In this document: positions 46,107 to 54,890 of the stretch, in pieces
Position numbering within the stretch: the first letter of the stretch is position 1
How the letters are laid out: the number at the start of each line of letters is the position of its first letter
Assembly (NCBI RefSeq): GCF_013343005.1
Contig: NZ_CP054491.1
Location: 1,532,501-1,596,500 of the forward strand
Origin: Candidatus Reidiella endopervernicosa
GTDB lineage: Bacteria > Pseudomonadota > Gammaproteobacteria > GCF-013343005
Reading direction: 5' to 3'
DNA length: 64,000 nt
Made by a program: the position numbers and the translations under genes
Notes under the pieces: generated by a model
Told to the model about the DNA's origin: nothing
Databases searched by the model: none
What the model saw: the letters and a program-made list of their open reading frames with translations, nothing else

Positions 46107-49100
46107 ATGACTGAACAAGACGATAAAAACGTGTCACCGCCGGTATCACCGGTCGGCACTGAAGAGCATGTCGATCTCGGTATTGCGGGGCGAATGACCA
46201 AGGCGTTTATCCATTCGCCGCTCTCCCCACTGTTCCTGATCGCCTGTTTTGCTATAGGCATTATGGGGATATTCCTGACGCCGCGTCAGGAGGATCCGCA
46301 GATATCCGTGCCGATGGTAGACATCTTTTTTTCCTACCCCGGTGCGTCTGCTGAGCAGGTAGCGAGCCTCGCGACCGATCCACTGGAACGGATCATGAGT
46401 GAGATTACCGGCGTCAAGCATGTCTACTCCGCCTCGCAGCGTGGTCAGGGCATGGTCACCGTTGAGTTCGATGTTGGTCAGCAGATGGAGTCCTCGCTGG
46501 TCAAGCTCTACGACAGGCTTAACTCCAATCTCGATCGTATTCCTCCAGGCGTTTCCCAGCCGATGGTCAAGCCAAAGGCCGTTGACGATGTGCCTGTTGT
46601 CGCCCTCACGCTCTGGTCGGAAGATGTCGATGACAATCAGCTTCGACTGCTCGCACTGGATGTTTTGCAGCGCCTTAAAGAGGTGCCAGAGACCAGTCAG
46701 GGTCTTATTGTCGGCGGTCGTAGTGCGCAAATCCGTATTGAAGTATTACCTGAGCGTCTGGCCGGCTTTGGCATCAGCTTTGATCAGGTCGCCAATACGA
46801 TTCGAACCTCTAACAGTGAGCAGGATGTTGGTGATACCGAAACGGGTGGACAGGTATTCCAGGTCTACTCCGGTTCTTTCCTGCGCAATGCAGAGGATGT
46901 TGCACAGCTAGTAGTAGGCACTCAGGGTGAGGCGCCGATCTATGTGCGCGACATAGCCAAGGTCACTGATGGTCCCGAAGAGACACGGCAACTGGTTAAC
47001 TATTTCACCGGTCCTGCGGTAGCTGAGGGTGCGCCGATTGCCAATGGTGAGGCTGCAGTTACCCTTGCGGTGGCGAAAAAAGAGGGCTCCAACGGCGTAA
47101 CAGTCGCCAATAGGGTGTTGAGTAAGGTTGAGGAGCTGAAGGGATCGTTAATCCCCGATAACGTTCACGTCGCTGTTACTCGCAATTACGGTGAGACCGC
47201 CAACGACAAGGTCAATGAGCTGATATTCAAGCTCTTTGTTGCAACGGGTGCCGTAACGGTTTTGATCTGGTTCTTCCTTGGCTGGCGTGCTGCCACCGTG
47301 GTGCTGGTGGTCATCCCGGTCGTCATTCTGGTAACCGTCTTCGGCGCCTATCTGCTCGGCTACACCATCGATCGTGTCTCACTCTTTGCGCTGATCTTCT
47401 CGATCGGCATTCTGGTCGACGATGCGATTGTTGTTATTGAGAATATCTATCGTCGCTGGCTGATGAATGGTGAGATAGACACCGATACAGCGGTCGACGC
47501 GGTACGCGAAGTCGGTAACCCCACCATTCTAGCAACCTTTACCGTGATCGCGGCACTGCTGCCGATGGGTGCAGTGAGTGGCATGATGGGACCCTACATG
47601 GCGCCGATTCCGGCACTCGGTTCGGTTGCGATCCTCTTCTCGCTGTTTGCCGCATTCATCTTTACCCCTTGGTTGGCAATGCGTATTCGCCCCTCTCTGG
47701 AGTACCTGCACGCTGCTCAGGAGCGTGAGCACAAGGGGAGCGAGCGTCTAGGCCGTCTCTATCACAAGATGATCGAGCCACTGACTACCAGTAAAACCAA
47801 GGGGCGTCTCTTCCTCTTCTCGATTATCGCGGTCTTTTTCCTCTGTTGTGCGCTCTTCTATACCAAGGGTGTGACGGTGAAGATGATGCCCTTCGACAAC
47901 AAGTCGGAGTTCAACGTTGTTATCAATATGCCTGAAGGTACGGCGCTGCCCGTAACGGCCAATGTCACCTGGCGTCTGGCGGAGGCGCTACGTTCCATTC
48001 CTGAGGTAACGGCACTGCAGACCTACACGGGTACCGCTTCACCGTTTAACTTTAACGGTCTGGTACGTCACTACTACCTGCGTAAGAACCCGTGGGAAGC
48101 AGATATACAGGTAGAGCTACTTCACAAGCGCGATCGTGAACGCAGCAGTCATGAGCTGGCGCAGGTGGTTCGTGAGCTACTCACACCGCTTTCCACTGAA
48201 CTGGGCGCACGGATACAGATCGTAGAGATGCCGCCAGGACCTCCAGTACTGCAATCTGTTGTCGCCGAGGTCTACGGTCCCGATGCAACTACCCGTCGTC
48301 AGGTGGCTGCCGATCTGACCCAGATCTTTGAACGTGCCAACAACGTTACTGATGTCGATAACTATATGCAGAACCCCTATGAAGTACTGCGTTTTGAGGT
48401 CGATACCGAGAAGGCAGTGCGCCGAGGTGTGTCGGTTGATGTAATTAATCGAAATCTGTCGATGGCTTTGGGCGGTTACAAGCTGGGTGATATTAAACAG
48501 CGCACAGTACTGGAGCCGACCTACATCGTCATGCAGGTACCGCTGGAGGCGCGTTCGCAGATGGGGCGTTTGGCCAATCTGCCTATCCCAACACAAGGTG
48601 GTAAGACGCTTCCGCTAGCAGAGCTGGGACGTTTTGTTCCGATCTACCAGGATCAGCCAATCTTCCACAAGGATCTGCGTGCGGTTGAGTACGTGACGGG
48701 TGAAGGCCAGGGGCGTCTTGGTGCGCCTATCTATGGCATGTTTGAGATTGAAGACCTGCTCAATGACTATGTCTCTCCTGATGGCGTGAAGGTGCAAAGC
48801 AACTACTTTGGTCCTCCCTCGAGCGATAAAAGCTCCGCGTTTGAATGGGGTGGTGAGTGGACTGTTACCTTTGAAACCTTCCGCGATATGGGGCTCGCAT
48901 TTGGTGTCGCACTGGTGTTGATCTACATGTTGGTGGTGTGGGAGTTCGGCAACTTTACCCTGCCTGCTATCGTCATGGCGCCGATCCCGCTAACGCTGAT
49001 CGGTATCATTCCAGGTCACTGGATCATGGGCGCTGAATTTACTGCCACCTCAATGATCGGCTTTATAGCACTAGCGGGTATTATCGTGCGTAACTCGATT

Positions 49101-50300
49101 CTGCTAGTCGACTTCACTAAGCATGAGATTCAGCGTGGTGTGCCGGTAATTGATGCGCTGGTCGAGTCGTGCCGTGTCAGAACACGTCCGATTGTTATTA
49201 CCGCGCTGGCGCTGGTGGGCGGTTCATTCGTTATCCTATTCGATCCGATCTTCCAGGGTATGGCGGTCTCGCTATTGTTTGGTGTGCTGGTATCGACTCT
49301 GCTGACCCTGCTAATTATCCCATTAGGTTGTTATTCCGGTCGCAAGGCCTTCTGTCCTGTTGGCGCTGATGGTGCCAATGTCTCTTGTGATAATACTGAG
49401 GCGACTGAGGAAAAAGAGGAGCGTGGTGAGAGCCTCTTTATGAAGATCTGGCCTATTGTGGTCATGGCGATCTTTGCAATCAGAGCAGTATTTATCTTCA
49501 TCTGGATGGGGTTGCAGTCACTCTTCTCTATGGTGATGGGACTGTTCCGAAGTAAAAAGAACGAGTCGGGTGGTAGTGAACCTCCACCATCAACACCATC
49601 TCCTTCTACACCAAGTGGCGGTGGCGGATCAGCTGATGTAGACATCTCAGTGACTGAGAAGGCAGCAGCAGAGAAGGCTGAAGCAGAGAAGGCTGAAGCA
49701 GAGAAGGCTGAAGCAGAGAAGGCTGAAGCAGAGAAGGCTGAAGCAGAGAAGGCTGAAGCAGAGAAGGCTGAAGCAGAGAAGGCTGCGGCAGAGAAGGCTG
49801 CGGCAGAGAAGGCTGAGGCAGAGAAGGCAGCAGCAGAGAAGGCTGAGGCAGAGAAGGCTGAGGCAGAGAAGGCTGAGGCAGAGAAGGCAGCGGCAGAGAA
49901 GGCAGCAGCAGAGAAGGCTGCGGCAGAGAAGGCTGCAGCAGAGAAGGCTGCAGCAGAGAAGGCTGCAGCAGAGAAGGCTGCAGCAGAGAAGGCTGCAGCA
50001 GAGAAGGCTGCAGCAGAGAAGGCTGCAGCAGAGAAGGCTGCAGCAGAGAAGGCCGAAGCAGAGAAAGCGGAAGCGGACAAGGTAGCTACTGAATCAGTCG
50101 AAATTGCAAAGCCCGCTATCAAGAAGGCCGCTCCGAAGAAAGCTGCTCCGAAGAAGAGTGCTGCCAAGAAGACACCGGTTAAAAAAGCAGCTGCAAAGAA
50201 GGCTCCAGCCAAAAAAGCCCCAGCCAAAAAGGCGGCACCAAAGAAGAGTGAAACAAAGTCGGCCGGGCAGAGGAGAAGACGTGGTATCCGTCTCAAATAA
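46107..50300 (+). CDS. RND efflux permease with EKAxA helix and histone-H1-like C-terminal tail
   Basis: A 1397-residue protein. Residues 1-1140 form an AcrB-family RND permease with 12 membrane segments and the paired aspartates of the proton relay in GILVDDAIVVIENIYRR. Residues about 1184-1323 are 28 tandem pentads EKA(E/A)A, predicted to form one long helix. The last 60-odd residues are a Lys/Ala/Pro tail (KKAAPKKAAPKKSAAKK, ending RRRRGIRLK) like histone H1. RND C-termini are cytoplasmic, so the tail would face DNA, RNA or polyanions. Family permeases end near residue 1050, so the extension adds over 200 residues. The transported substrate is unknown; context suggests a sulfur-globule-related role. 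Confidence 0.88.
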   Translation: MTEQDDKNVSPPVSPVGTEEHVDLGIAGRMTKAFIHSPLSPLFLIACFAIGIMGIFLTPRQEDPQISVPMVDIFFSYPGASAEQVASLATDPLERIMSEITGVKHVYSASQRGQGMVTVEFDVGQQMESSLVKLYDRLNSNLDRIPPGVSQPMVKPKAVDDVPVVALTLWSEDVDDNQLRLLALDVLQRLKEVPETSQGLIVGGRSAQIRIEVLPERLAGFGISFDQVANTIRTSNSEQDVGDTETGGQVFQVYSGSFLRNAEDVAQLVVGTQGEAPIYVRDIAKVTDGPEETRQLVNYFTGPAVAEGAPIANGEAAVTLAVAKKEGSNGVTVANRVLSKVEELKGSLIPDNVHVAVTRNYGETANDKVNELIFKLFVATGAVTVLIWFFLGWRAATVVLVVIPVVILVTVFGAYLLGYTIDRVSLFALIFSIGILVDDAIVVIENIYRRWLMNGEIDTDTAVDAVREVGNPTILATFTVIAALLPMGAVSGMMGPYMAPIPALGSVAILFSLFAAFIFTPWLAMRIRPSLEYLHAAQEREHKGSERLGRLYHKMIEPLTTSKTKGRLFLFSIIAVFFLCCALFYTKGVTVKMMPFDNKSEFNVVINMPEGTALPVTANVTWRLAEALRSIPEVTALQTYTGTASPFNFNGLVRHYYLRKNPWEADIQVELLHKRDRERSSHELAQVVRELLTPLSTELGARIQIVEMPPGPPVLQSVVAEVYGPDATTRRQVAADLTQIFERANNVTDVDNYMQNPYEVLRFEVDTEKAVRRGVSVDVINRNLSMALGGYKLGDIKQRTVLEPTYIVMQVPLEARSQMGRLANLPIPTQGGKTLPLAELGRFVPIYQDQPIFHKDLRAVEYVTGEGQGRLGAPIYGMFEIEDLLNDYVSPDGVKVQSNYFGPPSSDKSSAFEWGGEWTVTFETFRDMGLAFGVALVLIYMLVVWEFGNFTLPAIVMAPIPLTLIGIIPGHWIMGAEFTATSMIGFIALAGIIVRNSILLVDFTKHEIQRGVPVIDALVESCRVRTRPIVITALALVGGSFVILFDPIFQGMAVSLLFGVLVSTLLTLLIIPLGCYSGRKAFCPVGADGANVSCDNTEATEEKEERGESLFMKIWPIVVMAIFAIRAVFIFIWMGLQSLFSMVMGLFRSKKNESGGSEPPPSTPSPSTPSGGGGSADVDISVTEKAAAEKAEAEKAEAEKAEAEKAEAEKAEAEKAEAEKAEAEKAAAEKAAAEKAEAEKAAAEKAEAEKAEAEKAEAEKAAAEKAAAEKAAAEKAAAEKAAAEKAAAEKAAAEKAAAEKAAAEKAAAEKAAAEKAEAEKAEADKVATESVEIAKPAIKKAAPKKAAPKKSAAKKTPVKKAAAKKAPAKKAPAKKAAPKKSETKSAGQRRRRGIRLK
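49656..50075 (+). repeat. 28 tandem 15-bp units encoding EKA(E/A)A
   Basis: The unit GAGAAGGCTGAAGCA and close variants repeat 28 times with no interruption in the RND permease gene. Blocks of GAA-type and GCA-type variants suggest recent local duplication of units. Copy number is likely to vary between strains. Confidence 0.95.
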
Positions 50301-50357
50301 TTCTGGTTTACGGACTCTTCTTCTGGACGATGCAAGGGGCTGTTGGGTGGTGCTGTT

Positions 50358-50960
50358 ATGACGCTTAATAGAATAAAGAGGATTGTGATTGCTGCAGCGA
50401 TGGTTTCACTTTCGCTACCCCTCTCTGCGGCGGTTGATGGCACACCGGTTAGCTCGGATGCTGTGGATGGGCATTCAGATGCCTCGACTCAATACGATGG
50501 GGTCATGCCTCCTCCAGGACCCTATCGTTCCATTTCTCTTGGCGGTGAAGCTGTTCCCAGCGCTACGTATCGCCCACTGGATGTGCCCTCTGGCTATGTG
50601 CCAGAAGCGCAGTCTCCAGGTGTAGTTGCTAACCGTGCCGCTCCAGCCACATCACCTGTGACGACTGCTGGTGAAAGAGCAGGGGAGGGTATGAGTCAGG
50701 CAGTACAAGAGGAGGGTGTGATTCCTCAGTGTGGAGGTTATCGAACGCCAGCTAGAGAGATCGCCCGCTATAATCGGGGGGTGGCCCCCGATCCACGTTG
50801 GATGCGCTATCCGCCAATGTGGAGTGGTCCGCGTCCGTCCTATGTTATCCCTAATCAGTGGGGAGCTGTGCGTAGGGCAATGCCAGCTAGAAACTATATG
50901 ATGCCGCCGATGCCGTATGGCTATCGTATTCCTCAGAGAGGGTATGGGAACGGTTATTAA
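50358..50960 (+). CDS. Secreted Pro/Tyr/Arg-rich protein, globule-island
   Basis: A 200-residue protein with a signal peptide (MTLNRIKRIVIAAAMVSLSLPLSA). The mature part is low in regular structure and ends in an aromatic/Gly/Pro-rich stretch (RYPPMWSGPRPSYVIPNQWG, split; YGYRIPQRGYGNGY). One cysteine is visible (IPQCGGY). It matches no family I can name. It starts 58 nt after the permease gene and precedes other secreted aromatic-rich genes. Confidence 0.65.
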   Translation: MTLNRIKRIVIAAAMVSLSLPLSAAVDGTPVSSDAVDGHSDASTQYDGVMPPPGPYRSISLGGEAVPSATYRPLDVPSGYVPEAQSPGVVANRAAPATSPVTTAGERAGEGMSQAVQEEGVIPQCGGYRTPAREIARYNRGVAPDPRWMRYPPMWSGPRPSYVIPNQWGAVRRAMPARNYMMPPMPYGYRIPQRGYGNGY

Positions 50961-50985
50961 TCTTAATTGATTTGCCGACTACTAG

Positions 50986-51615
50986 ATGATGAACGGAGAA
51001 CTGATCAAAAAGAGAGGCGTTGGATTGCTGGCCATTATTGGCTCGTTCTTCATCGTCGATACGGTACTGGGTTGGGGTAGCGAGCCGGAGCCTGAGAAAA
51101 AGGCTGCGCCTAAGCAGGCACAGCCTGCGCCGGTTTGGCAGGTCATCGGTGGAACTCGCGGCTGGAAGGGGGTGCCCGTTGAGCGACCAAGCCAGTATCA
51201 GCCTAAACAGCCTCAGTCTGCCCCATATTTCCCTCAAGAGCTGGATGAAACAGGCGTGAACCCCTGGTCTGTAAAGAGGCGTCCTGTTGAGTCTCAGCAA
51301 CCGAAACAGTCACGTCCCTGGGGAGAGCTCCCTCCAACACCCAAAAGTGATTGGCGTGATGAAAAGCGGACCGAGCGTAGCGTTCCTGAGAGATCCCAAC
51401 CCAGAGTGATGCAAAATTACAATCCGGCTCCAAGTTGGGGCTATGCAAACCGAGGCTATTCAAATCCAGGTTATGCAATGCAGTACCCCTATTCAGGAAA
51501 TAGTTGGGAGACGGGGAACCCATTCTCCAACGGAATGTGGTCGCCCTGGAGTGGTTCTGGAAATAGTTTCCCCTGGGGTAATGGAAACGGCGATTGGCCG
51601 TTTATGGGTTTTTGA
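50986..51615 (+). CDS. Secreted Trp/Pro/Asn-rich protein, globule-island
   Basis: A 209-residue product whose N-terminal hydrophobic stretch (GVGLLAIIGSFFIVDTVLGWG) is a signal peptide or anchor. A Lys/Pro/Gln-rich middle follows, then a C-terminus rich in Trp, Asn, Gly and Tyr (SWGYANRGYSNPGYAMQYPY; WSPWSGSGNSFPWGNGNGDW). The tail resembles sulfur globule protein composition. It starts 25 nt after the preceding secreted gene. Not recognised otherwise. Confidence 0.65.
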   Translation: MMNGELIKKRGVGLLAIIGSFFIVDTVLGWGSEPEPEKKAAPKQAQPAPVWQVIGGTRGWKGVPVERPSQYQPKQPQSAPYFPQELDETGVNPWSVKRRPVESQQPKQSRPWGELPPTPKSDWRDEKRTERSVPERSQPRVMQNYNPAPSWGYANRGYSNPGYAMQYPYSGNSWETGNPFSNGMWSPWSGSGNSFPWGNGNGDWPFMGF

Positions 51616-51664
51616 TGCTCTTGTTTGCAAAGTAATGGGTTTAACAGGAGTTTGAGTAGGATTT

Positions 51665-51697
51665 GGATAAGTGTCGTGTTTATTTCACGGCTTATCC
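51665..51697. other. Imperfect hairpin before the sulfur globule gene
   Basis: GGATAAG (51665-51671) pairs with CTTATCC (51691-51697), with an inner CGTG/CACG stem. It has no T run, so it is not a clear terminator. It lies in the 194-nt gap ahead of the sulfur globule protein gene and might affect mRNA processing or stability. Confidence 0.4.
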
Positions 51698-51809
51698 TGA
51701 TGATGATGAGCGAGAGGCCTCCTGCGTTCATTAGCTTTAAGCACGATAGGGGGTAGGTAGAGACAGGATGATCCTGTTAAAACTCAACTTATATGTTTGG
51801 AGAATGGAA

Positions 51810-52205
51810 ATGAAAAACCTGACTAAAGCACTCGTCCTGGCGGGTCTGATCGGCGCAGCTGCTGCCCCTCTTTCATCTGCGAATGCATGGTGGGGCGGTG
51901 GTCCATGGAATAACAACGGCTGGGGTAACAACGGCTGGAACAACAATAACAATGGCTGGGGCAACGGTAACGGCTATGGTGATGGTTCCGGTAGTGGTGA
52001 CATGTCATTCTCAATGAGTGGCAGCGGTCGTGGTAATAGCAATATGTATAACGGCTATAACGGTTATAACGGTTATAACGGTTATAACGGTGGTTATGCT
52101 CCTTATGGCTATGGTGCTCCTTACGGTTATGGCGCTCCATATGGTGCTCCTTACGGCTACGGCGCTCCTGTCGCGGCTGCTGCACCGGCAGCGCCTGCAC
52201 AATAA
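51810..52205 (+). CDS. Sulfur globule protein (SgpA/B/C-like)
   Basis: A 131-residue secreted structural protein like the Chromatiaceae sulfur globule envelope proteins. The signal peptide [20 protein letters not shown]...NA is followed by [17 protein letters not shown], five tandem YNG units and [19 protein letters not shown], with the Gly/Asn/Tyr/Trp composition and FSMSGSGRG box typical of those proteins. ATG 51810 is preferred because TTGGAG is 7 nt upstream; ATG 51804 is possible. Such proteins coat intracellular but extracytoplasmic sulfur globules. This is the main indicator of sulfur storage in the organism. Confidence 0.87.
   Translation: MKNLTKALVLAGLIGAAAAPLSSANAWWGGGPWNNNGWGNNGWNNNNNGWGNGNGYGDGSGSGDMSFSMSGSGRGNSNMYNGYNGYNGYNGYNGGYAPYGYGAPYGYGAPYGAPYGYGAPVAAAAPAAPAQ
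52047..52091 (+). repeat. Five 9-bp tandem units encoding YNG
   Basis: TATAACGGT (first copy TATAACGGC) repeats five times in the sulfur globule gene. The perfect nucleotide identity suggests recent unit duplication. Confidence 0.95.
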
Positions 52206-52310
52206 GTGGCCTGAAGCTGCATCGCATCTAGGTGCGATGCAGTCATTCTAATCTCCTGGTCTGACCGGGACCCTGTTTTTGAAGAAAATTCACCCTGTAA
52301 GCAGGTTGAG

Positions 52311-53093
52311 ATGAATATCGAAAAGTTATCAAAAAGTTTATTGGCGGGTGTTCTGCAGTGTGTTGCACCGCTACTTTTCTGGTCTGTTTCAGGCCCCCTA
52401 TTTGCGGCGGAGAGCATTGAGTTCTCGGCCGAGGCGGTACAGGTAATACCGCAGCGTCCCGAGATGCGGGCGAAGATGTATGTTGGCAGTGATAAGGTTC
52501 GAAGCGAGTATCTCTCCGCAAGCGGTGAGAGTGTTGCTGATATCTCCTATGTGAAGGAGGGGCGCAGGGTTATGTTGCTTACTGCGCAGAAGTCCTACAT
52601 GGAACGCAAGGGTGGAAATGTTCCCTCAGCGATCGCGCAGCGCTCTTCAAATGATAATCCGTGTCAGGATGTTGAGAATGTTGCTTGTAAGCCATTAGGC
52701 CGCGAGTCGGTGCATGGACGTAGTAGTGTCAAGTGGGAGCTGATTTCAAACAATAAAGGGACCGTCGAACGTACACTGATGTGGCTAGATGAGTTGCGAA
52801 TGATGCCGTTACGCCAGATCTATCCGGATGGTACAGTCTCTGAACTTCGGCTGCTCAAAAACGAGGATCTAAATGGTCGTGAAACTGAGAAGTGGAAGCT
52901 GACCGTGACCCGTTCTGACGGCCAGACGAGTCACTCCTTTCAGTGGTTCGATCTCGAATTAAAGATTTCTATCCGTGAGGAGATGGAGGGGGGTTACATA
53001 CGTGAACTCCGCGACATCAAGGTTGGGCCGCAGCCAGTTGAGCTGTTTGAGATTCCAGCAGGATTTACGAAGATTACAAAGCCAAAGTCGTGA
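52311..53093 (+). CDS. Secreted DUF4412/LolA-like protein
   Basis: A 260-residue exported protein. It has an N-terminal signal (LLAGVLQCVAPLLFWSVSGPLFA), then a beta-rich domain (IEFSAEAVQVIPQRPEMRAKMYVG, split; VKEGRRVMLLTAQKSYM; RTLMWLDELRMMPLRQIYPDG; ELFEIPAGFTKI). The pattern of a repeated strand order ending in a short IPAGF motif resembles DUF4412 or LolA-like lipid/ligand-carrier folds. Two cysteines (NPCQDVENVACKPL) could form a disulfide. It lies between the sulfur globule gene and another secreted gene. Confidence 0.6.
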   Translation: MNIEKLSKSLLAGVLQCVAPLLFWSVSGPLFAAESIEFSAEAVQVIPQRPEMRAKMYVGSDKVRSEYLSASGESVADISYVKEGRRVMLLTAQKSYMERKGGNVPSAIAQRSSNDNPCQDVENVACKPLGRESVHGRSSVKWELISNNKGTVERTLMWLDELRMMPLRQIYPDGTVSELRLLKNEDLNGRETEKWKLTVTRSDGQTSHSFQWFDLELKISIREEMEGGYIRELRDIKVGPQPVELFEIPAGFTKITKPKS

Positions 53094-53146
53094 TAACGAG
53101 TTTGCGCATGTCGCAACCAGCGACAGATAACGAGGAAATATTTGAA

Positions 53147-54151
53147 GTGAAAAGCTTAATAGTCAAGGTGATGGGTGCAGTAGCGGTACTTCCCATTCTC
53201 TGCTCGGTTGAAGCCGCTGCATCGGGTTACCCACCCGTACCGCCGATGCCGCATACCTACCAAATGCAACCACCACCTCCTCCGATGCCTCCACGTTTCA
53301 TGACGCCACAGATTAGTGCGCCAGCCCCTTTTGCAGCACCTATGATGCATAACCCCATCGCCTTTCGTGCACCCCAGTGGGTACAGCAGCCGATGCCGCG
53401 TTACCGATCGCGTTTTTCACAACCTCCTCGTGGCAGCTATATGGCTCAGGGTCGGCCCTCGCATTCATACGGCCGTGTGAACTACCCACCTACCTCCTAT
53501 CAGAAAGCGCCATGGCCGGTGCGTCCTGCACCGCAGATGGCACAGATGCCTCCGCAGCCCATGCACTTCTTCGGTGCGCCTCCGGTATCAAGAATGGCCA
53601 AATATCCACCGGCACAGCCTAATCGCACTGTGAGCGGCTGGAATCGTCCCGCCTGGCAGAGGCAGGCAAGAGCTCCTCTGGCCCAGCCGCGCTATGCCAA
53701 CCCTTGGCAGAGGGCGAATCGCTACCCGGCACCTGCTCAGCAAGCGGTCTATCGTCCCTTGCAGAGAAGTAGTTTTCAGCAGGCCCGCTTCTCGCAGCCG
53801 AGTAGAAATTGGGGTATGAATAATCCGTACCCACGTCCTGCAGGACAACGATATGCACCTTGGCCAGTCTCTCAGCCACGCTATATTGCAGCGCCTCAAC
53901 CGACTTGGCGCCAACCCGCTATGACAGCCTACCGCCGGCCGCTGCCCCCCCGTTGGCAGCAGAATCGTGCCTCTGCACCAAGCCAATGGCGCCGCACGGC
54001 AGCAGTTCATCAGAGAAAACCGGTTGTCGAACAGGTAAATCGTTATCAGCCCACGTTGGTAGCTGCAAATACTAATAGTTATGCACCAAGATCATTTCCG
54101 ACGATTAGTCGCTGGAATCGCAACCCTTATAGCGGTTGGGGTGGTAATTAA
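53147..54151 (+). CDS. Secreted Pro/Arg/Met/Gln-rich protein, globule-island
   Basis: A 334-residue product with signal peptide VKSLIVKVMGAVAVLPILCSVEAAA and a disordered Pro, Arg, Gln, Met and Trp-rich body without regular repeats (YPPVPPMPHTYQMQPPPPPMP; RWQQNRASAPSQWRR; NRNPYSGWGG at the end). The composition suggests a matrix or coat protein. GTG 53147 with GAGG 11 nt upstream is chosen; the longer frame from 53090 overlaps the previous gene. Repeat copy C begins 14 nt after the stop. Confidence 0.6.
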   Translation: MKSLIVKVMGAVAVLPILCSVEAAASGYPPVPPMPHTYQMQPPPPPMPPRFMTPQISAPAPFAAPMMHNPIAFRAPQWVQQPMPRYRSRFSQPPRGSYMAQGRPSHSYGRVNYPPTSYQKAPWPVRPAPQMAQMPPQPMHFFGAPPVSRMAKYPPAQPNRTVSGWNRPAWQRQARAPLAQPRYANPWQRANRYPAPAQQAVYRPLQRSSFQQARFSQPSRNWGMNNPYPRPAGQRYAPWPVSQPRYIAAPQPTWRQPAMTAYRRPLPPRWQQNRASAPSQWRRTAAVHQRKPVVEQVNRYQPTLVAANTNSYAPRSFPTISRWNRNPYSGWGGN

Positions 54152-54164
54152 GGGCAAACTTCCG

Positions 54165-54444
54165 CTGACCGCCATGGAGAGCGAAGTGAGGGCGGTTAGT
54201 CCCGATAGTCGACGCCGTCTGCCTATTCGTAGTTGAGAGCGCGAGCGGACGACGAAGAAGATGCAGCAGCGGCTTTATGTCGGCGTAGAGTCACTGAGGG
54301 AGTTGTGTAGAGCCGCGAAGAGGTGATTACGCAACGTACGCAGGACGGTCGGAGCGCCGTAGGCATAAACGGTCGCGTTAGTATTTGCCGCTTGCTTGGG
54401 CTTGATGCCCAAAACAAGCTTCCGCAAAAATAGCGACTCCCCGG
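54165..54444 (+). repeat. Approx. 280-nt dispersed repeat, copy C
   Basis: Third copy of the CTGACCGCC...GCGACTCC element, in the orientation of the upstream gene. It fills most of the 316-nt gap before the next secreted protein and contains only the spurious short frames shared by all copies. It begins just downstream of a stop codon, as copy B does. Confidence 0.85.
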
Positions 54445-54467
54445 TGATGTTGTAGTGGGGGAGAGGA

Positions 54468-54815
54468 TTGAGGCGCTGGCGAATTAACTTGTTGGGTCTT
54501 TTGTTGCTTCTTTCGACGGGTGTTGAAGCCTGGCAGGGGGTGCCGAACTACCCCTACATGCCCGCCTATAGAGGGGGGGTGGTGAATCCCTACCCGGCGC
54601 AGATGGGTTATCCGCGTTGGGGGTATCCGAACAGTGTCAGGGGTATGAGTCCGTGGCGACAGCCTTGGAGTCCAGTGAACTATTACGGACCGTGGGGATC
54701 GATGCGCGGCGCGGTAAATCCCAACGGTGATTTCTGGGTGAATATCACGGTGAGTGGTTCGCTTTCGACGTTGATGAATGAGTTGATGCTCTACTCAGCG
54801 CTACAAGGTTATTAA
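54468..54815 (+). CDS. Small secreted Tyr/Pro/Trp-rich protein, globule-island
   Basis: A 115-residue product with signal peptide (LLGLLLLLSTGVEA) and a mature part rich in Tyr, Pro, Trp and Gly (WQGVPNYPYMPAYRGGVVNPYP, split; WGYPNSVRGMSPWRQPWSPVNYYGPWG). The C-terminus is regular (FWVNITVSGSLSTLMNELML). The start is a TTG with GGGGGAGAGG just upstream (54456-54465). Repeat copy C ends 23 nt before it and may have displaced its original leader. It is in composition like a sulfur globule protein. Confidence 0.6.
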   Translation: MRRWRINLLGLLLLLSTGVEAWQGVPNYPYMPAYRGGVVNPYPAQMGYPRWGYPNSVRGMSPWRQPWSPVNYYGPWGSMRGAVNPNGDFWVNITVSGSLSTLMNELMLYSALQGY

Positions 54816-54890
54816 GTTACAGCAGTTTGGTGGGGTTTGGATGGATGGAGTCGAAGCCCTAAGGCTTGAGGAAAAAGGTAGCAAACGATA

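Noticed and set aside
49656-50075. Possible CRISPR array
   Set aside because: The repeats are contiguous 15-bp coding units without spacers, in frame with the permease.
49331-50443. 370-residue antisense frame with AAFSASAFSA repeats
   Set aside because: It is the reverse complement of the EKAxA array and H1-like tail; open only because the repeat has no stop in that frame. No ribosome-binding site or protein-like composition.
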